Source of the DNA: Salarias fasciatus
Taxonomy: Eukaryota > Chordata > Actinopteri > Blenniiformes > Blenniidae
Length of the DNA stretch: 64,000 nt
Direction of reading: 5' to 3'
Assembly (NCBI RefSeq): GCF_902148845.1
Contig: NC_043754.1
Location: forward strand, 21,135,431 to 21,199,430
Below are positions 32,403 through 44,700 of this stretch, piece after piece. Under the pieces are notes generated by a model. The model worked only from the letters and a program-made list of their open reading frames with translations. It searched no databases and was not told the DNA's origin. How positions within the stretch are numbered: position 1 is the stretch's first letter; every line of letters starts with the position of its first letter. Both the position numbers and the translations under genes were made by a program.

Positions 32403-35369
32403 TCAGTTGTCTTCGTCGTCCTCGTCGTCCTCTTCATCGTCGTCCTCGTCGAGGCCTGGAGATAAGTGTCGCTCCTCCAGCGCGTCCCTGAGAGCCTGCT
32501 CGTCCTCCAGGGAGGGATCGGGGACCTCGGCCAGCTCGGGGCCCTCGGGGTACTCGGTCTGTGGGGGGGGCGGGGCCTGCGGGCTGAAGCCCCCTCCCCC
32601 GCAGTACTTCAGACCCCACCCCACGTAGAAGTTCTCAAACTTCCTGAAAGGGGGGAGGGTGTGGGGGCGGGTGGTTAATCTCAGAATGATCCGGTGGGAC
32701 TCAGAAGAGTCTACTCACGCACTTGCCACTGGCGTACGCGTGCGCTCCGGGCCACAGGTTCGAGCGCAGCACAGCCACGGCATGCTGGGGGACAAGTGTG
32801 GAGGACAGTCTGCAGGTCCAAGGGGGGACACCGAACATTTCTGAGGAGACATGTGCGGGGGGGTGGGCGTTACAGCTGCTCATCCACTTCCTGTTTGTGT
32901 TAAAAAGTCAGCCCACCTGCATCCAGGGAGAGCGGGGTCAGCAGCTGGGGTCCCATCTCCTCCGGCTCTTCCTCCTCCTCTTCAGCTTCTCCCTCCTCGT
33001 TGGAGTCGTCCCCTCGTTTCCCAGACAGGTTCGCCCAAGTGCAGCGGCCCTGAGGGCGGGGCCACACAGTCACCATAGCGACAGTGCCAAAGCCAGCATC
33101 CAACATTACAAACATGAGCAGCAGCAGCATTGTTGTGTCAGTTTTCTTCAGTGACAAATGCTGAAACAACAGGCAAGCATAACATTGATCATAAATGAAA
33201 GGCAATGTCACAACGACAAAGGTCACCTGCAACAACGCTAAAAGTATTAAGGTCCTTTGCTGAAATGTTAGCTTTGTTTAGCATCAGTGCTATCACCACA
33301 CACCTGCTGCAGGATGTGCGGCATGTGGTGCACCCAGGCCGACAGGTCGCACATCAGGGCAGGTTGGACGTCTTCGAAGTCCGGGTTGGGCTCGCAGGCC
33401 TCGTCTTCCCCGAGCTGGTAGAAGCCCTGCGGGCTGACGTGCGTGCCGGCCGAGATCCGGGCGATCTGAGCCCGCAGGTAGTTGGCCTCGTTGCCGGGGA
33501 ACGGCGGGTAGCTGACCACGGGGCTGTCCAGGTTCCCCGTGAACAACTTGTAGATGGAGCGTGCGGCGGTGACCTGCGCGGGGGTCACCGGGGGCAACTT
33601 GACCCAGGGAAGGCCCGGCTCTGAGCACACGTAGTACATGAACCTGTTGGCGCCGGTTCCCACCGCCTCTCTGGGCACCGCCGGCGGAGGTCTGTACGCG
33701 GGCTGCGGAAGGCCTTCCTGCCGGGGGAAAGCAAGCAGCCTCAGCGTTGTAGCTGACAAAAGATAATGCTGCGACGTTAGTTGTCTTCAGAAGATACATT
33801 TTCTTTCCTGAATTTTTCTTAGCTACAAAGCTGTGGAACCATTTGGCAAGAACGCTCGGGTTACCATACATGTCATTTGACGAATCTTGCGATGAGCAGA
33901 AGTGCTCCCGTTACCACAGTAACGTTACCTTTCCTCCACTATAATGCTAAGTTTACAACAGGTGGATAAAAACAGAAGCTAACATGGTCCTGAGAGTCCG
34001 GCCCTTGCTCGTCTTGGCCTGGCTCGTCCTCCTCCTCTGGGTCCGGCTCGTCGTCCTGCTCCCCATCTCTGTACTCGGCCTCCACCACAATGTAGCTGCC
34101 CCGGGTGCCCAGGATTTTGCCCCACAGGCGGCAGCGGGGCAAGGCCTCTGACTCCACCAGTTGCCTGATGGCCAGACTGATCCTGAAGGTCTCCACCTGG
34201 CCCAGGCCCACCCCCGCCTGCTCCAGGTAGAAGGAGATCTTGCTCACGTTGGGAAGAGGGGTGTCCACCTGGGGTAGAGGTGGGTAGTTTATTCACCTGT
34301 GCCAAGATATCTTTTTTTTTTCCTGTTTTAGCCAATTCTGGTAATTTAGCTAATTTAGCTAGCTGTCCAAGGCTAACTTCCAATTCAATGACAAGGAAAT
34401 TAAAAGTCCAAAATAACAAAAGCAGCTAAAACCAAATGTTAAATTCGCTTGATAAAGTCTCTAAAAGGAATAAATTGGCTTAAAAAAGCTTTAAACAGAT
34501 ATATTAAAAAAAAAAAAAATCAACTACGGTAACTAAAATAACTGAGGAAAACTGTCAAATTGGCTTAAAAAATACATAGAACAAGTAAATTAACCAACAA
34601 AGCTTATAACAGCTAAATTAGATTTCAAAAGTGCCCTAAACAGACAATTGGCCGTATAACCCCTAAATCGTTGCTATTGTTTGGCTATCACTGTAAATGT
34701 GCCTCGAAATGAAAATAACTTGGTGATATATATGTAAATAAAGCTGAATTGGATTGAGTACAACTGAATTTAAAATTACCTTTAAAGAAAAGGGCATAAA
34801 ACAGATAAATTACCTTTTTTAAAAAAACTACAGCAGTTGAATCAGCTTTAAGAGATATCACATAACATCTAAATTAACCTTGGAATGCAGTTAATATACC
34901 AAAGTTACAAGAAAAAAAGAGGACAGTCTCAAAATAGGCAATATTAAACACCTAACTTAAAAGCAGAAAAAAAAAAGAATTTATTTTAAGTGTGTGTAAA
35001 CCTCCTGCGGGTCCTCGGGCTTGGTAAAGAGGGGTTTCTGCAGCTCAGCCAGCCGCTCCATTGCAGCCCTCTGTGGGGGTTCTCTGTCACCCCTGGGCCC
35101 TGATCTGGACCCGGACCCGGACCTCAGCTCTTCAAGCAACTCGTCCAGCATCTCCGCGGCGCTGTGCGGCTGCTCGTCCATCACTCGGACCAGCAGCCGG
35201 CTCAGCGGCTCGTAACTGAAAGAAAGTTTGTTCAAACTGAGACAAAAAAGAGAGAAAACGAGGGGGGAAAAGAGAAAAGGGGGGGATAAACTTACAGGTT
35301 CGGTCCGTCCTGCTTCATGAGGAAAGCTTTGAAAGCAGCGGCGTCCTCCATGGTGTTTCTGGTTGTCAT
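32403..35369 (-). CDS. rsph4a: Radial spoke head protein 4/6 homolog, 7 coding exons
   Basis: Exons are 35296-35369, 35002-35215, 33984-34268, 33304-33717, 32917-33049, 32723-32840 and 32403-32643, giving 492 aa. The RSPH4A/RSPH6A family is shown by [18 protein letters not shown] near the N-terminus, then [94 protein letters not shown] and an Asp/Glu tail. RSPH4A builds the radial spoke head of motile cilia, which transmits signals to dynein arms; human loss causes primary ciliary dyskinesia. Exon 2 uses the acceptor at 35216-35217, which restores NLYE. Its donor GTTTAC is weak. A second in-frame ATG (35349-35351, ACCATGG) six codons in could be the real start. Fish generally have one gene of this pair, hence rsph4a. 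Confidence 0.9.
34270..35000 (-). other. rsph4a: rsph4a intron 2
   Basis: AT-rich intron with poly-A and poly-T stretches and no second gene recognised. Short ORFs over 34270-34419 are intronic extensions of exon 3. Confidence 0.6.
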
Positions 35370-35698
35370 GGCGACAGTCAGAAGTGGTACGTCACGACGG
35401 CACGCTCTCCCGGCGTCATGACGTAAAAGGAGACGCGTGAATTCAAAGAAACTGGAGGGCCAATATTAAAGTGATCCCAATATTACAAACACATTTCTGA
35501 GAGGTTAAGTGAGTCTAAGAAGATTTTTTTTAATATATCATTGTATTTAATATTTAAATAGCTTAGTAATCCATCTTATTTTTTTTTAATCTGTGCATTG
35601 AGAGGTACTGTGATAACTGCATTACTCCCATCTGGGGGTGAAAAGTGTAATGATGTTTAAAAAAAACGAGACTCCAGTGTGTGTTAGTTCATTTTACC

Positions 35699-35704
35699 TT
35701 TAAT
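35699..35704 (-). terminator. arrb2: Possible arrb2 distal polyadenylation signal
   Basis: ATTAAA on the minus strand, 2.7 kb past the arrb2 stop and about 330 bp before the rsph4a start region. No other gene intervenes, so 35.7-38.43 kb could be a long 3' UTR, but nearer signals may be used. Confidence 0.3.
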
Positions 35705-35709
35705 AAAAA

Positions 35710-38044
35710 GAAAACTAAAATAAAAATCTCAAAATAAAAAATACATGGCAAAACAATAGACTCTGTAAATGATTATGAGAATAATCATGGTCGCAATGAT
35801 GATACAGTAGAAGTAATAATAGTAATGATAGTCACCATAATAATAATAATTAATAATAATAATCAGAAGCAGAATAATCAGACCGGACCTGCAGGCAGCA
35901 GCCAGCAGACATCACTTTCTGTTTTATAGACATTATGGTTAGCATCGCACAGGCCGGGGCGTGGCACTTGGCAAAATATTTTCACACGTAGCAAAGTTAC
36001 CCCACAAATGCACGACAAAATCAGGACAGAATCACAGCTCGTACGATTCACAGCACGGCGAGGAAATCAACCCCCAATCAGGAGGGAAAACATGCTCCCA
36101 GTCTCCGCCCACTTCCAGCTCCTCCCCCGCAAAGGAGTGAGAGGGTGGAGCCGATGAAGGTCCCTGCCCAACTCTCCCTCATCGCCAAGAGAGTGAAAGG
36201 GGGCGGGGCCACCGTCGGGCCCCGCCCACTTCACGCTCCTCTCCAGCTAAGGAGCTAGCGAGGGCGGGGCTGACGATTGGCAGTTTTTTTAATCAATAAC
36301 AAAAAAGAGTAACATTTGCTGGTTTACAGTTTATTCTTTGTTTTTTTTTTCTTCTTTTTAAATGGCGGCCCGTCATAGAGCGGCGTCCTGACAGACGACT
36401 GCAGCTTGGTGGGTTTTCCTCACCAACCACACACTCCAAAAAGTTACCCAGCAACAATGTTACGGCGAAAAAAAGTCGAATTCAATCTGGCACATAAACA
36501 AACAAAAAAAGATTCCTTTTACTGTAATAATCGACATGTGGAGACACTTATGACGTGAAGGGAAACACCGACTGGTTCGTTTCAGCTGTGACGACTTTTT
36601 ATGGCACGGAAGAAACTAATCGCAAATTTTAACATAAAATTTAAGATTTAAGTGTAAAGGAAGGCCATTACTTCCAGGGAAAATTTACTGTGGCTAACTT
36701 AAAGAATTTTTGGGGGGTTGTTTAAGGGAAAATACTTGTAAATTAGACATGTGAGAAGATGTTTCTGTCAAAAAAGTGATCAAAACATTTGATTTGGCCT
36801 AATGGATTTAATATCCAAAAACACTATCAAACAATTCAATAATCTGTAACTTCAGAACCCTTTTCTCTGATCTTTAAAATTATATTTGATGGACAGAATA
36901 AATCATGCAAAATTTTTCCAAATATCCTTTTTTTTCCCCCAGAAAAGGGAAAAAAAACAATATTGCAGATATTGCGACACTTTTAGCATTGTGATGAACA
37001 ACTTATACATTTTCCTACAGACTAAATTTTTGTGAATAAAATTGCAATTCTAAAATTAAAAAAAAAAAATATGAAAGCTTCACCCGAAAATTACAAATAA
37101 ACTCTTTATTATCTAAATTTGAGCAAGTTAACAAAAAGGTAATATATTTGGCAAAAAAATAATGCTTCTGTGAATGACTCCCTGTTCAGATTTTAGTGTC
37201 TGATCAAAAGCAAAAATAAAGATTTTGTTAAAAGTGCTCATTGCAACCGTGACATTTTGGCCTCAAGGAAAAAAAAAAAAAAAAAGACTGAAATCATGTC
37301 AACACCGAACATTTCAGCCAGTTTCAGCGGTGATCAAACAAATCCTAATAAAAGTCACATTACAAAGACGCTGAAGGCACGACATTTTTTTTTTCATGTT
37401 AAAAAAAGAAAATGGCTCACATTGAAACGAAACACAGTGACGTTTCCTTCATGACACCGGAGATGGAAAAGGAAAATGGGAACGGGTGACTGGAAGAGAA
37501 GCGGAGAAACTTCCTCCGATAACCTTTATCGATTTTAACAGTGGAAAAAAACTCATGAAACTCGATGCTTAGCTGCTGATTTTAAATCTTCATTGAAAAA
37601 GTGAGGCTGCTTTCTCTCAACAACAAAAACCAACAAACACAAATTTCACCTTCAGAATAAGAAGAGGGTCAACCCTTCTTGTGAAAGTTGTGGAGAGAAG
37701 AGCTAAGCCCCGCCCTCCTCTGCCCACGGACGGCTCGGCCTCTGCTCCGAGCGTATTGTCGAGGGAGGGCGGCAAGGTTTTCAAATGACTGAAGATGTTT
37801 GGCTTTTTTTGTTTGTTTTTTGTTTTTTTAAAGCAGAATGTCAAAAGGCTGCAGAAAGGTGCGAACAAACAACTTAAAGTAAGAAAAAATACATTTTAAA
37901 TTCGTATAACCGAGAAAATTTTCACTTTATTTTATGTCGTTTCCTTCCAAATTTGGTGTTTACTGGTTGTTTGTTGAGTTGAGAGTGATGGGAGGGCAGC
38001 AGGAGGCGAGTGGATGCTGGTGAAATCGAGAGAGTGTGTGTGTC

Positions 38045-38087
<43 letters not shown>

Positions 38088-38427
38088 CCGGCTGTGCTGC
38101 CGTGACAAAACAAAAATAAACAAAGAAAGCAGCAGTGATAGGAAAAAACCTGCAGACTTCAAACTGTGGACACGACGGTGAGTGAGAGGAAACCTGCAGG
38201 GGGCGCTGAGGAGACCGCAGACCGAGGCTTGACTCTACATCCAACCCTCAGAAAAACAAACAAACAAACAAACAAGGACAGTCTGCCCACAACGCGACCT
38301 CATCCACTCCCCTCCACCCCCCCACCCACCGGGGAATGTAACATGAAGCCTGTACGAGAAGGTGTGTGTGTGTGTGTGTGCGCGTGTGCGTGTGAGGATC
38401 GAAGCAGATGGAGTGGTTGTAGAGCTC
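35710..38427 (-). other. arrb2: arrb2 3' UTR or intergenic DNA
   Basis: No coding exon. AT-rich, with a GC-rich island at 36100-36275 made of two to three imperfect copies of a unit around cgcccacttcacgctcctc / ggagcgagggcggggc. (GT)n lies at 38036-38084. A reverse-free CTCF-like tgcagggggcgctgag lies at 38195-38210. Confidence 0.5.
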
Positions 38428-39117
38428 CTAGCAGTCCTCGTCTTTGTCGTCCACGACGCCTTTCAGCCGCAGGCGAGCGAAATCCTCGAAGACAAAGTCA
38501 TCGTCCTGAGAGATGCTGCTGAGAGGGGGAGGAAGAGGAGAGGAGGAAGAGGAAGGCAAACAGGAGCATGAATATGACTGAGCTCTGACAGCAGAGTATC
38601 GGTGTTGTGACGGCGCCACCTGGAGGCCGCCCTGGAGAAAACACTCACTTTGTGTCGAACTCTATCAAGTTGGTGTCGATGGGCGGGTCCATCTCTGGCA
38701 CAGCTGTAACACACACACACACACACAGGTTATGCTGTGGTTTCCATGGAAGTGGCTTGAAGGCGACATGGCGGCAGCCCGCGGCGTGGACTGACCTGAC
38801 TGTGGGCGGGACGCCGGCGGCTCCACGGGTTTGGGGTGCATGAGGATGAAGGGCAGCTCCACCGACACGTCTCTGAAACAAACAGCAAGTCTGTCACACT
38901 TGTGGAGCGGTGAACAGAGGTGTGTCACAGCGGACTGCAGTAGTGTGTAGTGGTGTGTAGTAGTGTGCAGTAGTGTGTAGTACCCTCCACGTGAGACCAC
39001 CAGTTTGACTTTGACTCTGTACGACACCAGAATCCCCAAAACCTCCTTGTTGGTGACGTCCTTCACACTAGAACACACAACACAGAGCCAGGGTCACATG
39101 ACACACACCTTTACATC

Positions 39118-39150
<33 letters not shown>

Positions 39151-40402
39151 GTCTCTGTGTGTATTACATGGTGGACGAGGCCAGGTTGGTGTCTTCGTGT
39201 TTGAGCTTTCCGTCCAGTGCCAGTCCTCTTTTCTCACGGTTTTTGTCCAGCGTCGGGGTCAGAGTGTACACCTTACAGAAGGTGGAGCTGGACGACACCT
39301 GGTCGCTATGGAAACCACACGCCGCAGTCATTCAGTGGCTCAAGCGAGACACACAGCCAGCTAATCTGTTTATTACCAGTTTATCACCAGATTACCCTGT
39401 GAAGTGCTTTATTACCAGACCGCCATGTGTGGCAGTTTGAGGCAGGGGGATGATTCCCTACTTTTCAAATCTCAGCTCATTCCTGCCCATTAAAGCCACT
39501 TCAAACTTGATTTTGCTATCATCATCATCTGTCAGAGGAGTGTGAAAAGGAAGTGGAACTCACTCTGCTTCCAGCTGGGCCACCGGACATTTGTACTGAG
39601 CAGTGCTGAAGAGGCAGATATCTGCATACTGACGCACTGCAGGGCGACACGGGACAGTTAGAGGACTGAGGAGGAGGAGGAGGAAGAGGACTGAGGAGGA
39701 GGAACAGACCTGAGATCTTCACCCTCTTCACGGTCTTGGTGGAGTTGTTTGTGACGTGAACGTTGACGCTGATCGGCTCTCCGTGATAATACAGCTGCAA
39801 AGTATCATGGGAGACAGATCACTTCCTGCATGTGGTCACAGTATAACATCACGTCCGTAATCCTACCGAGTCCAAAGTAGTCCTACTGAGAATCAAAGAG
39901 TAATCTAACTACTGCAGATTAACACTGACACATGAGATTCTCAAATTACGCAAATGTCAGGAAAATGACGAGAAAAACTGGTTTTCTGCCGAGTCAGCAC
40001 TACGCTCATGTAAAAACATGTAAGTCAGGCGCCATAGATCCGGTCTGTCGCGGTGGTTGGGCGGTAGGGGGCGCTGTGACGCACCTCCTTGTCCAGCGAG
40101 GCCTCCAGGTGCAGGGAGCGGTCGGACATGAGGAAGCTGCGGGTGGTCTCCACCATGGGCTGGGGGCCGGGCTTCTCCGGGGCATACTGGACCTTCCTGA
40201 TGACCAGACGCACCGAGTTCCTGCGACACAGGCCGCGGCCAATCAGAGGACAGGAAAGGGACCTCGGGAAAGCTTCAGTCAGCCAGGCGCCGAGTCGTGA
40301 GACATGTGACTCGTTATCTGATTACGGCCATAGACTTTCAGAGAGAGCTTCTCGTTAAACCAACCGACTTCCTGCTTCTCATCCCGAGGGAGCAGCTCTG
40401 GG

Positions 40403-40493
<91 letters not shown>

Positions 40494-41741
40494 GTGTGTT
40501 GGCCTTACCTCTTGTGAATCTTCTCTTCTATGGACTTGGCACAGAAAGCTCTGATCTCAAAGTCCACACCACATGCCTGAAGACACAGCACCGGCACTTT
40601 AACACACCGCTCACACACTTATTAACCAGTCTGTGTGTGTGCGTGTGTGTGTGTTTGTATGTGTGTGTGCATGTGCGTGCGCGTGTGTGTGTGTGTGTCT
40701 TACCTTCCCGGTGTCCTCCGGTCCGGGCTGTAGAGTGACTGAACATGGGAGGTTCTGAGGGATCTGAGGAAGAACACGGGATTGGTAAGACGGTGCGCCG
40801 GGGCAAACCACTGCACCAGAGAGCCGAGCACCCACCCGGTGACCACCAGGGGGCAGAACAACACAACCTGTGACACTAACACATTGCTGACTGTTCACTC
40901 TCCCACCACAGACTCAAACACTGAGGAGCAGTGTGAAAGACTGGACTAAAAACGTAGTTGAGGGCTTCACCCTGGCCTGCAGGTTTCTTTCTGTCAGCGG
41001 TGTAGTAACTCACAGTGAAGTAAAAAGGATGTGCGTGCTGGCCCAGTTTCTTCAGCAGCCTCTCCTGAAGACGGCTGTTTGATTTCCTCTCCTCGGGCAC
41101 CGGAGGAAAAGCCTGGGGACGCACACAGAACGCCACCGTCACCAAACCGGAACCGCCACCCGAACACCCGGCTGCCGGGCGGAGAGCTCACCTGGAAGGT
41201 GGAGATGTAGAGGTCCTTTCTGAAGGAGAGACCCAGAACGTCGAGATCCTCGCGGCCGTAACGGAAGGCACAGGTCAGCGTGACGAAGACTGCAGGAGGA
41301 AGAGGAAGATGGTTGTGTTGGATGGAGGATGTTTGGTTCATAAACAGTTTCGATCAATTCAGCTGAAATTTTCTTCGGCCTTGAGGACCAAAGGTCAGCC
41401 TGAAGTTGAAGGCTTTTAAAACAATTTCTGCATACTTTAACTATATTTTTTAGAAGAACAATAAAATAAGACCTGGAACAAAGCTCGATCACTCTCATAA
41501 AGTGTGATGCTTTCTGAATGTATTCATTCTGTATTCATTCCCTGCTACATCTTTTCCTGACACTTCAGTCGATCTCCGGTACACACGCTCCTGTTAAACA
41601 CTTAATAATTCCACGGGAAATATTGCGAACACTCAGTTGTTAGCAATATTGCTCAGTTGGTGGAGCGGCTCGTCTGTCAATCAGAACGTTGCGGGTTCGT
41701 GGTCTGAGCTCTTCACACGGCGGCCGTCACTACTGCTGTGT

Positions 41742-41788
<47 letters not shown>

Positions 41789-44700
41789 AATGTGATTAAC
41801 AATGTGAAGCACTCTGGGCTCTGCCGAAGTGGGAAAGAGATACCAGTGAATCCATTTACCTTAAATGTGTTTAATGTGCTGCTCTGAAGAGAGCCAGCCT
41901 CTGCAGGGCTCAAGTTTCAATCTGCAGGACAGATTTCAACGTCGTGTTTGGAAGACCCGACCGGACCGGCGGCGGCAGAGAGCTGGTCAGCATGCTCATT
42001 ACATTATGTACACGTCAAAAACACGACTGTTTTAATGGAGTTACAGAACTCAGAATAGGGTGAAAGGTGGAGCCGCGCCTTCCGTTTGAGGTTCTCGTGT
42101 GTTTGTGGGAGAAACCCGGAGCCGCGACAACAGATCGGATCTGATGTCGGACTGGAGAACACCTACCTTTCCTGTCCTTCAGGTACTCGGGGTCGACGAG
42201 GATTACGCCGTCTAATAAACAAGGAAAAAACATGAGCTCAGTCGACTCGATCCTCGTCTCACTAGCTCACTTTCTTTAGTAAACACACACATATCTGCTG
42301 AGGTGTGTGTGTGTGTGTGTGTGTGTGTGTTCTCACCGACAGGGTCCACGTGGTCCAGGTGATCCACAAAGTCTCTCTTTCCCAAGTACACCGTCACCTG
42401 CGTGAGCCAATCAGAGCCCCCCTTTAGTTAATTCCACCAATCAGAGTGCAGACTCAGCAGGTTTAGAACACAGATGTTTCCTCAAATGTGTTATTTGTGG
42501 ATCCTGTTTTCCTTTTTTTAAACTCGTAAAGACAGCCTGAGTCACCGGCTTAAAGTAGCTTGAAATAAAATAACGTAATAATGTCTTAATCTGTTTTGCA
42601 GTGAATAAACTCACCTTACAGTTGGGGCTGGACTTCTTGAAAACTCTGAGAGGGGAGAAGAAGAAGAGAGGGGGGTGTTAGTTTGAGCGCTTGACGGACG
42701 GTGGAGGAGACGGACGGGAGCTGGTCTCTCTGCTCAAACTTCTGGCACAGTCATGTGAGGAAGTGTCTCGGCTTCCTGCTCGGTGTCAGTAAACATCGCA
42801 GGGGAAGTGCTTCCACTGTTGACTCTGCGTTTTCTAACCAGTGGCATTATGGGACGTGTGAGCTAGAACTGGAGGGGCTTCAGCCACCTGACAGGTAACC
42901 AGAATTGAGATCTGAACCTTCGTCAAGAATCAGCTCAGTTAAAATGGATCAAGTGTCGCAGTTTTTCCCGACAGCTCAGTCAAATGCAGCTCATCCCTCG
43001 TGTCACTGAAGTCATATTTGAATTTTAATTTACACAAGTTTGAATCTCCTCTCCGGGCAAAGCGTTGAGACGCAGCTAGAGTTACCCCACAGGCGAGTGT
43101 TTGCACATGAATTTGACTAATTAAACTCTTGTTTGCTGCTGTTGGAGCTTTTTCTCCGCTCAGCTTCAGGAGGACGTGCTGAGAGGCGTTCAGGGAAACT
43201 GGGAGAACTGACAGGGTTTCTGTGAGCAAATGAGACAGTGAGCAAATCATCTTTTCAGGTGTAGTTACCTGGTGTTTTCAATTCGGAATTGGTTTATTCT
43301 GAATTAAGTAATTCAGAATTATATTCATGAGCTTGGTGTTTACATGGGAAAAAAAACAAAGGATTAAATTGTTTCATTATATCCAATTCTTGTAAAACTG
43401 CCGTTAAAGAAATCGTCTTCAAACAAGTCGAAACGCTTGGAAAATTGCGTCATCCCGACGGAGCATGCGCAGAACGACCACAATGAAGTCTCGCCTAATT
43501 AGAATAAAATTCCACTTCCAAAGGAGAATAAACCCGCCGGTCTCTTTGGATTTAAACTTAATTCAGAATAAAGTTTTCAGGCGTTTACATGGTCATGTTA
43601 GAGCGGGATTATGCTTTATTCGGATTTATAGAGGAATAAAAAGTCCCATGTAAACACATGGATTGTATAGAGTTATAATTAAGTTTATCTAACAAAACTT
43701 GCCGTTTACTGCAGAGGAGCTCAAAGCCACATGTTTGGGTTCTGAGGACTGCTGTGACTGTTCAGCACTATCACAACCATCACATTCCCCTCCGAAAACT
43801 CCCGCTGGAAACAAACAAGCGCTTCCGCTCCCGCTCTGGACATCGCCACGGGAGTACCCGCAGTAGAAAAACAGCCTGCGGCGCGGCGACACGCACCGGC
43901 GCGGCCACAATTTTCCGGACGAAAGCAGACGGAGGGTAGTCCCGCCCCCTTGAGATGCCGCACAGCGTCACACGGAGGAGGCATGTCGGGGCAGGACGGG
44001 CGGCCGCGACGGCTAGCGTTCGACGCCAGCTAACGATGAAAACAACAGAATCAACACCAGACAGCATTTAAACAGTAATGTGATTACATTCACTAAAGCA
44101 CATGCTGCAAATTCACCACCAATCATCAATCTGACTGGAGAAACTCTTTTCCACACTGACCCATCTTATCTCCAGGATGCACTGGTGAGCCTCATTATGC
44201 ACTTTGGGAAGCTGATGAGGTCAAGGGTCATACTCGGGCACCCAGCCTAAATCCGCATCTCTAAATTCTACTTCAACAACTTCAATAGCCATTTAATTAT
44301 TTCTGGCATCTTTCTTTGAAAATCTAACTTTTGCATTTAGAAATCCAACAGCTGCTACGGATTACACACCAACAACGACAGACTAAAAATATGACGGCCA
44401 CAAAAACGACAACACACAAAACAAAAACCAGAAAAAAAATCCCCGACATGAAAAATCAGACAAATTAGAAACACTAGTAGATGCAGCGATGCATCGCGAG
44501 ACAGTTGATAATCTTAATCAAATGTGTGATAAATTAATGCAATGCAACAGCAGAGGGTGGAGTGTAGTTTTTCCACTTGTTTTTGAGCAAAGACGCTTCT
44601 CTTCCTTGATGAACGTCGCACGTCGCTACATGCTCAACGTCCTACGTGACGCTCAGAGCAGCGAGACGATCAGTGCAGGCAACAGCACAGTTATGGCTGT

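Noticed and set aside
32723-33154. Plus-strand ORF of 143 codons over rsph4a
   Set aside because: Antisense to rsph4a exons 5-6, whose minus-strand frame is strongly conserved.
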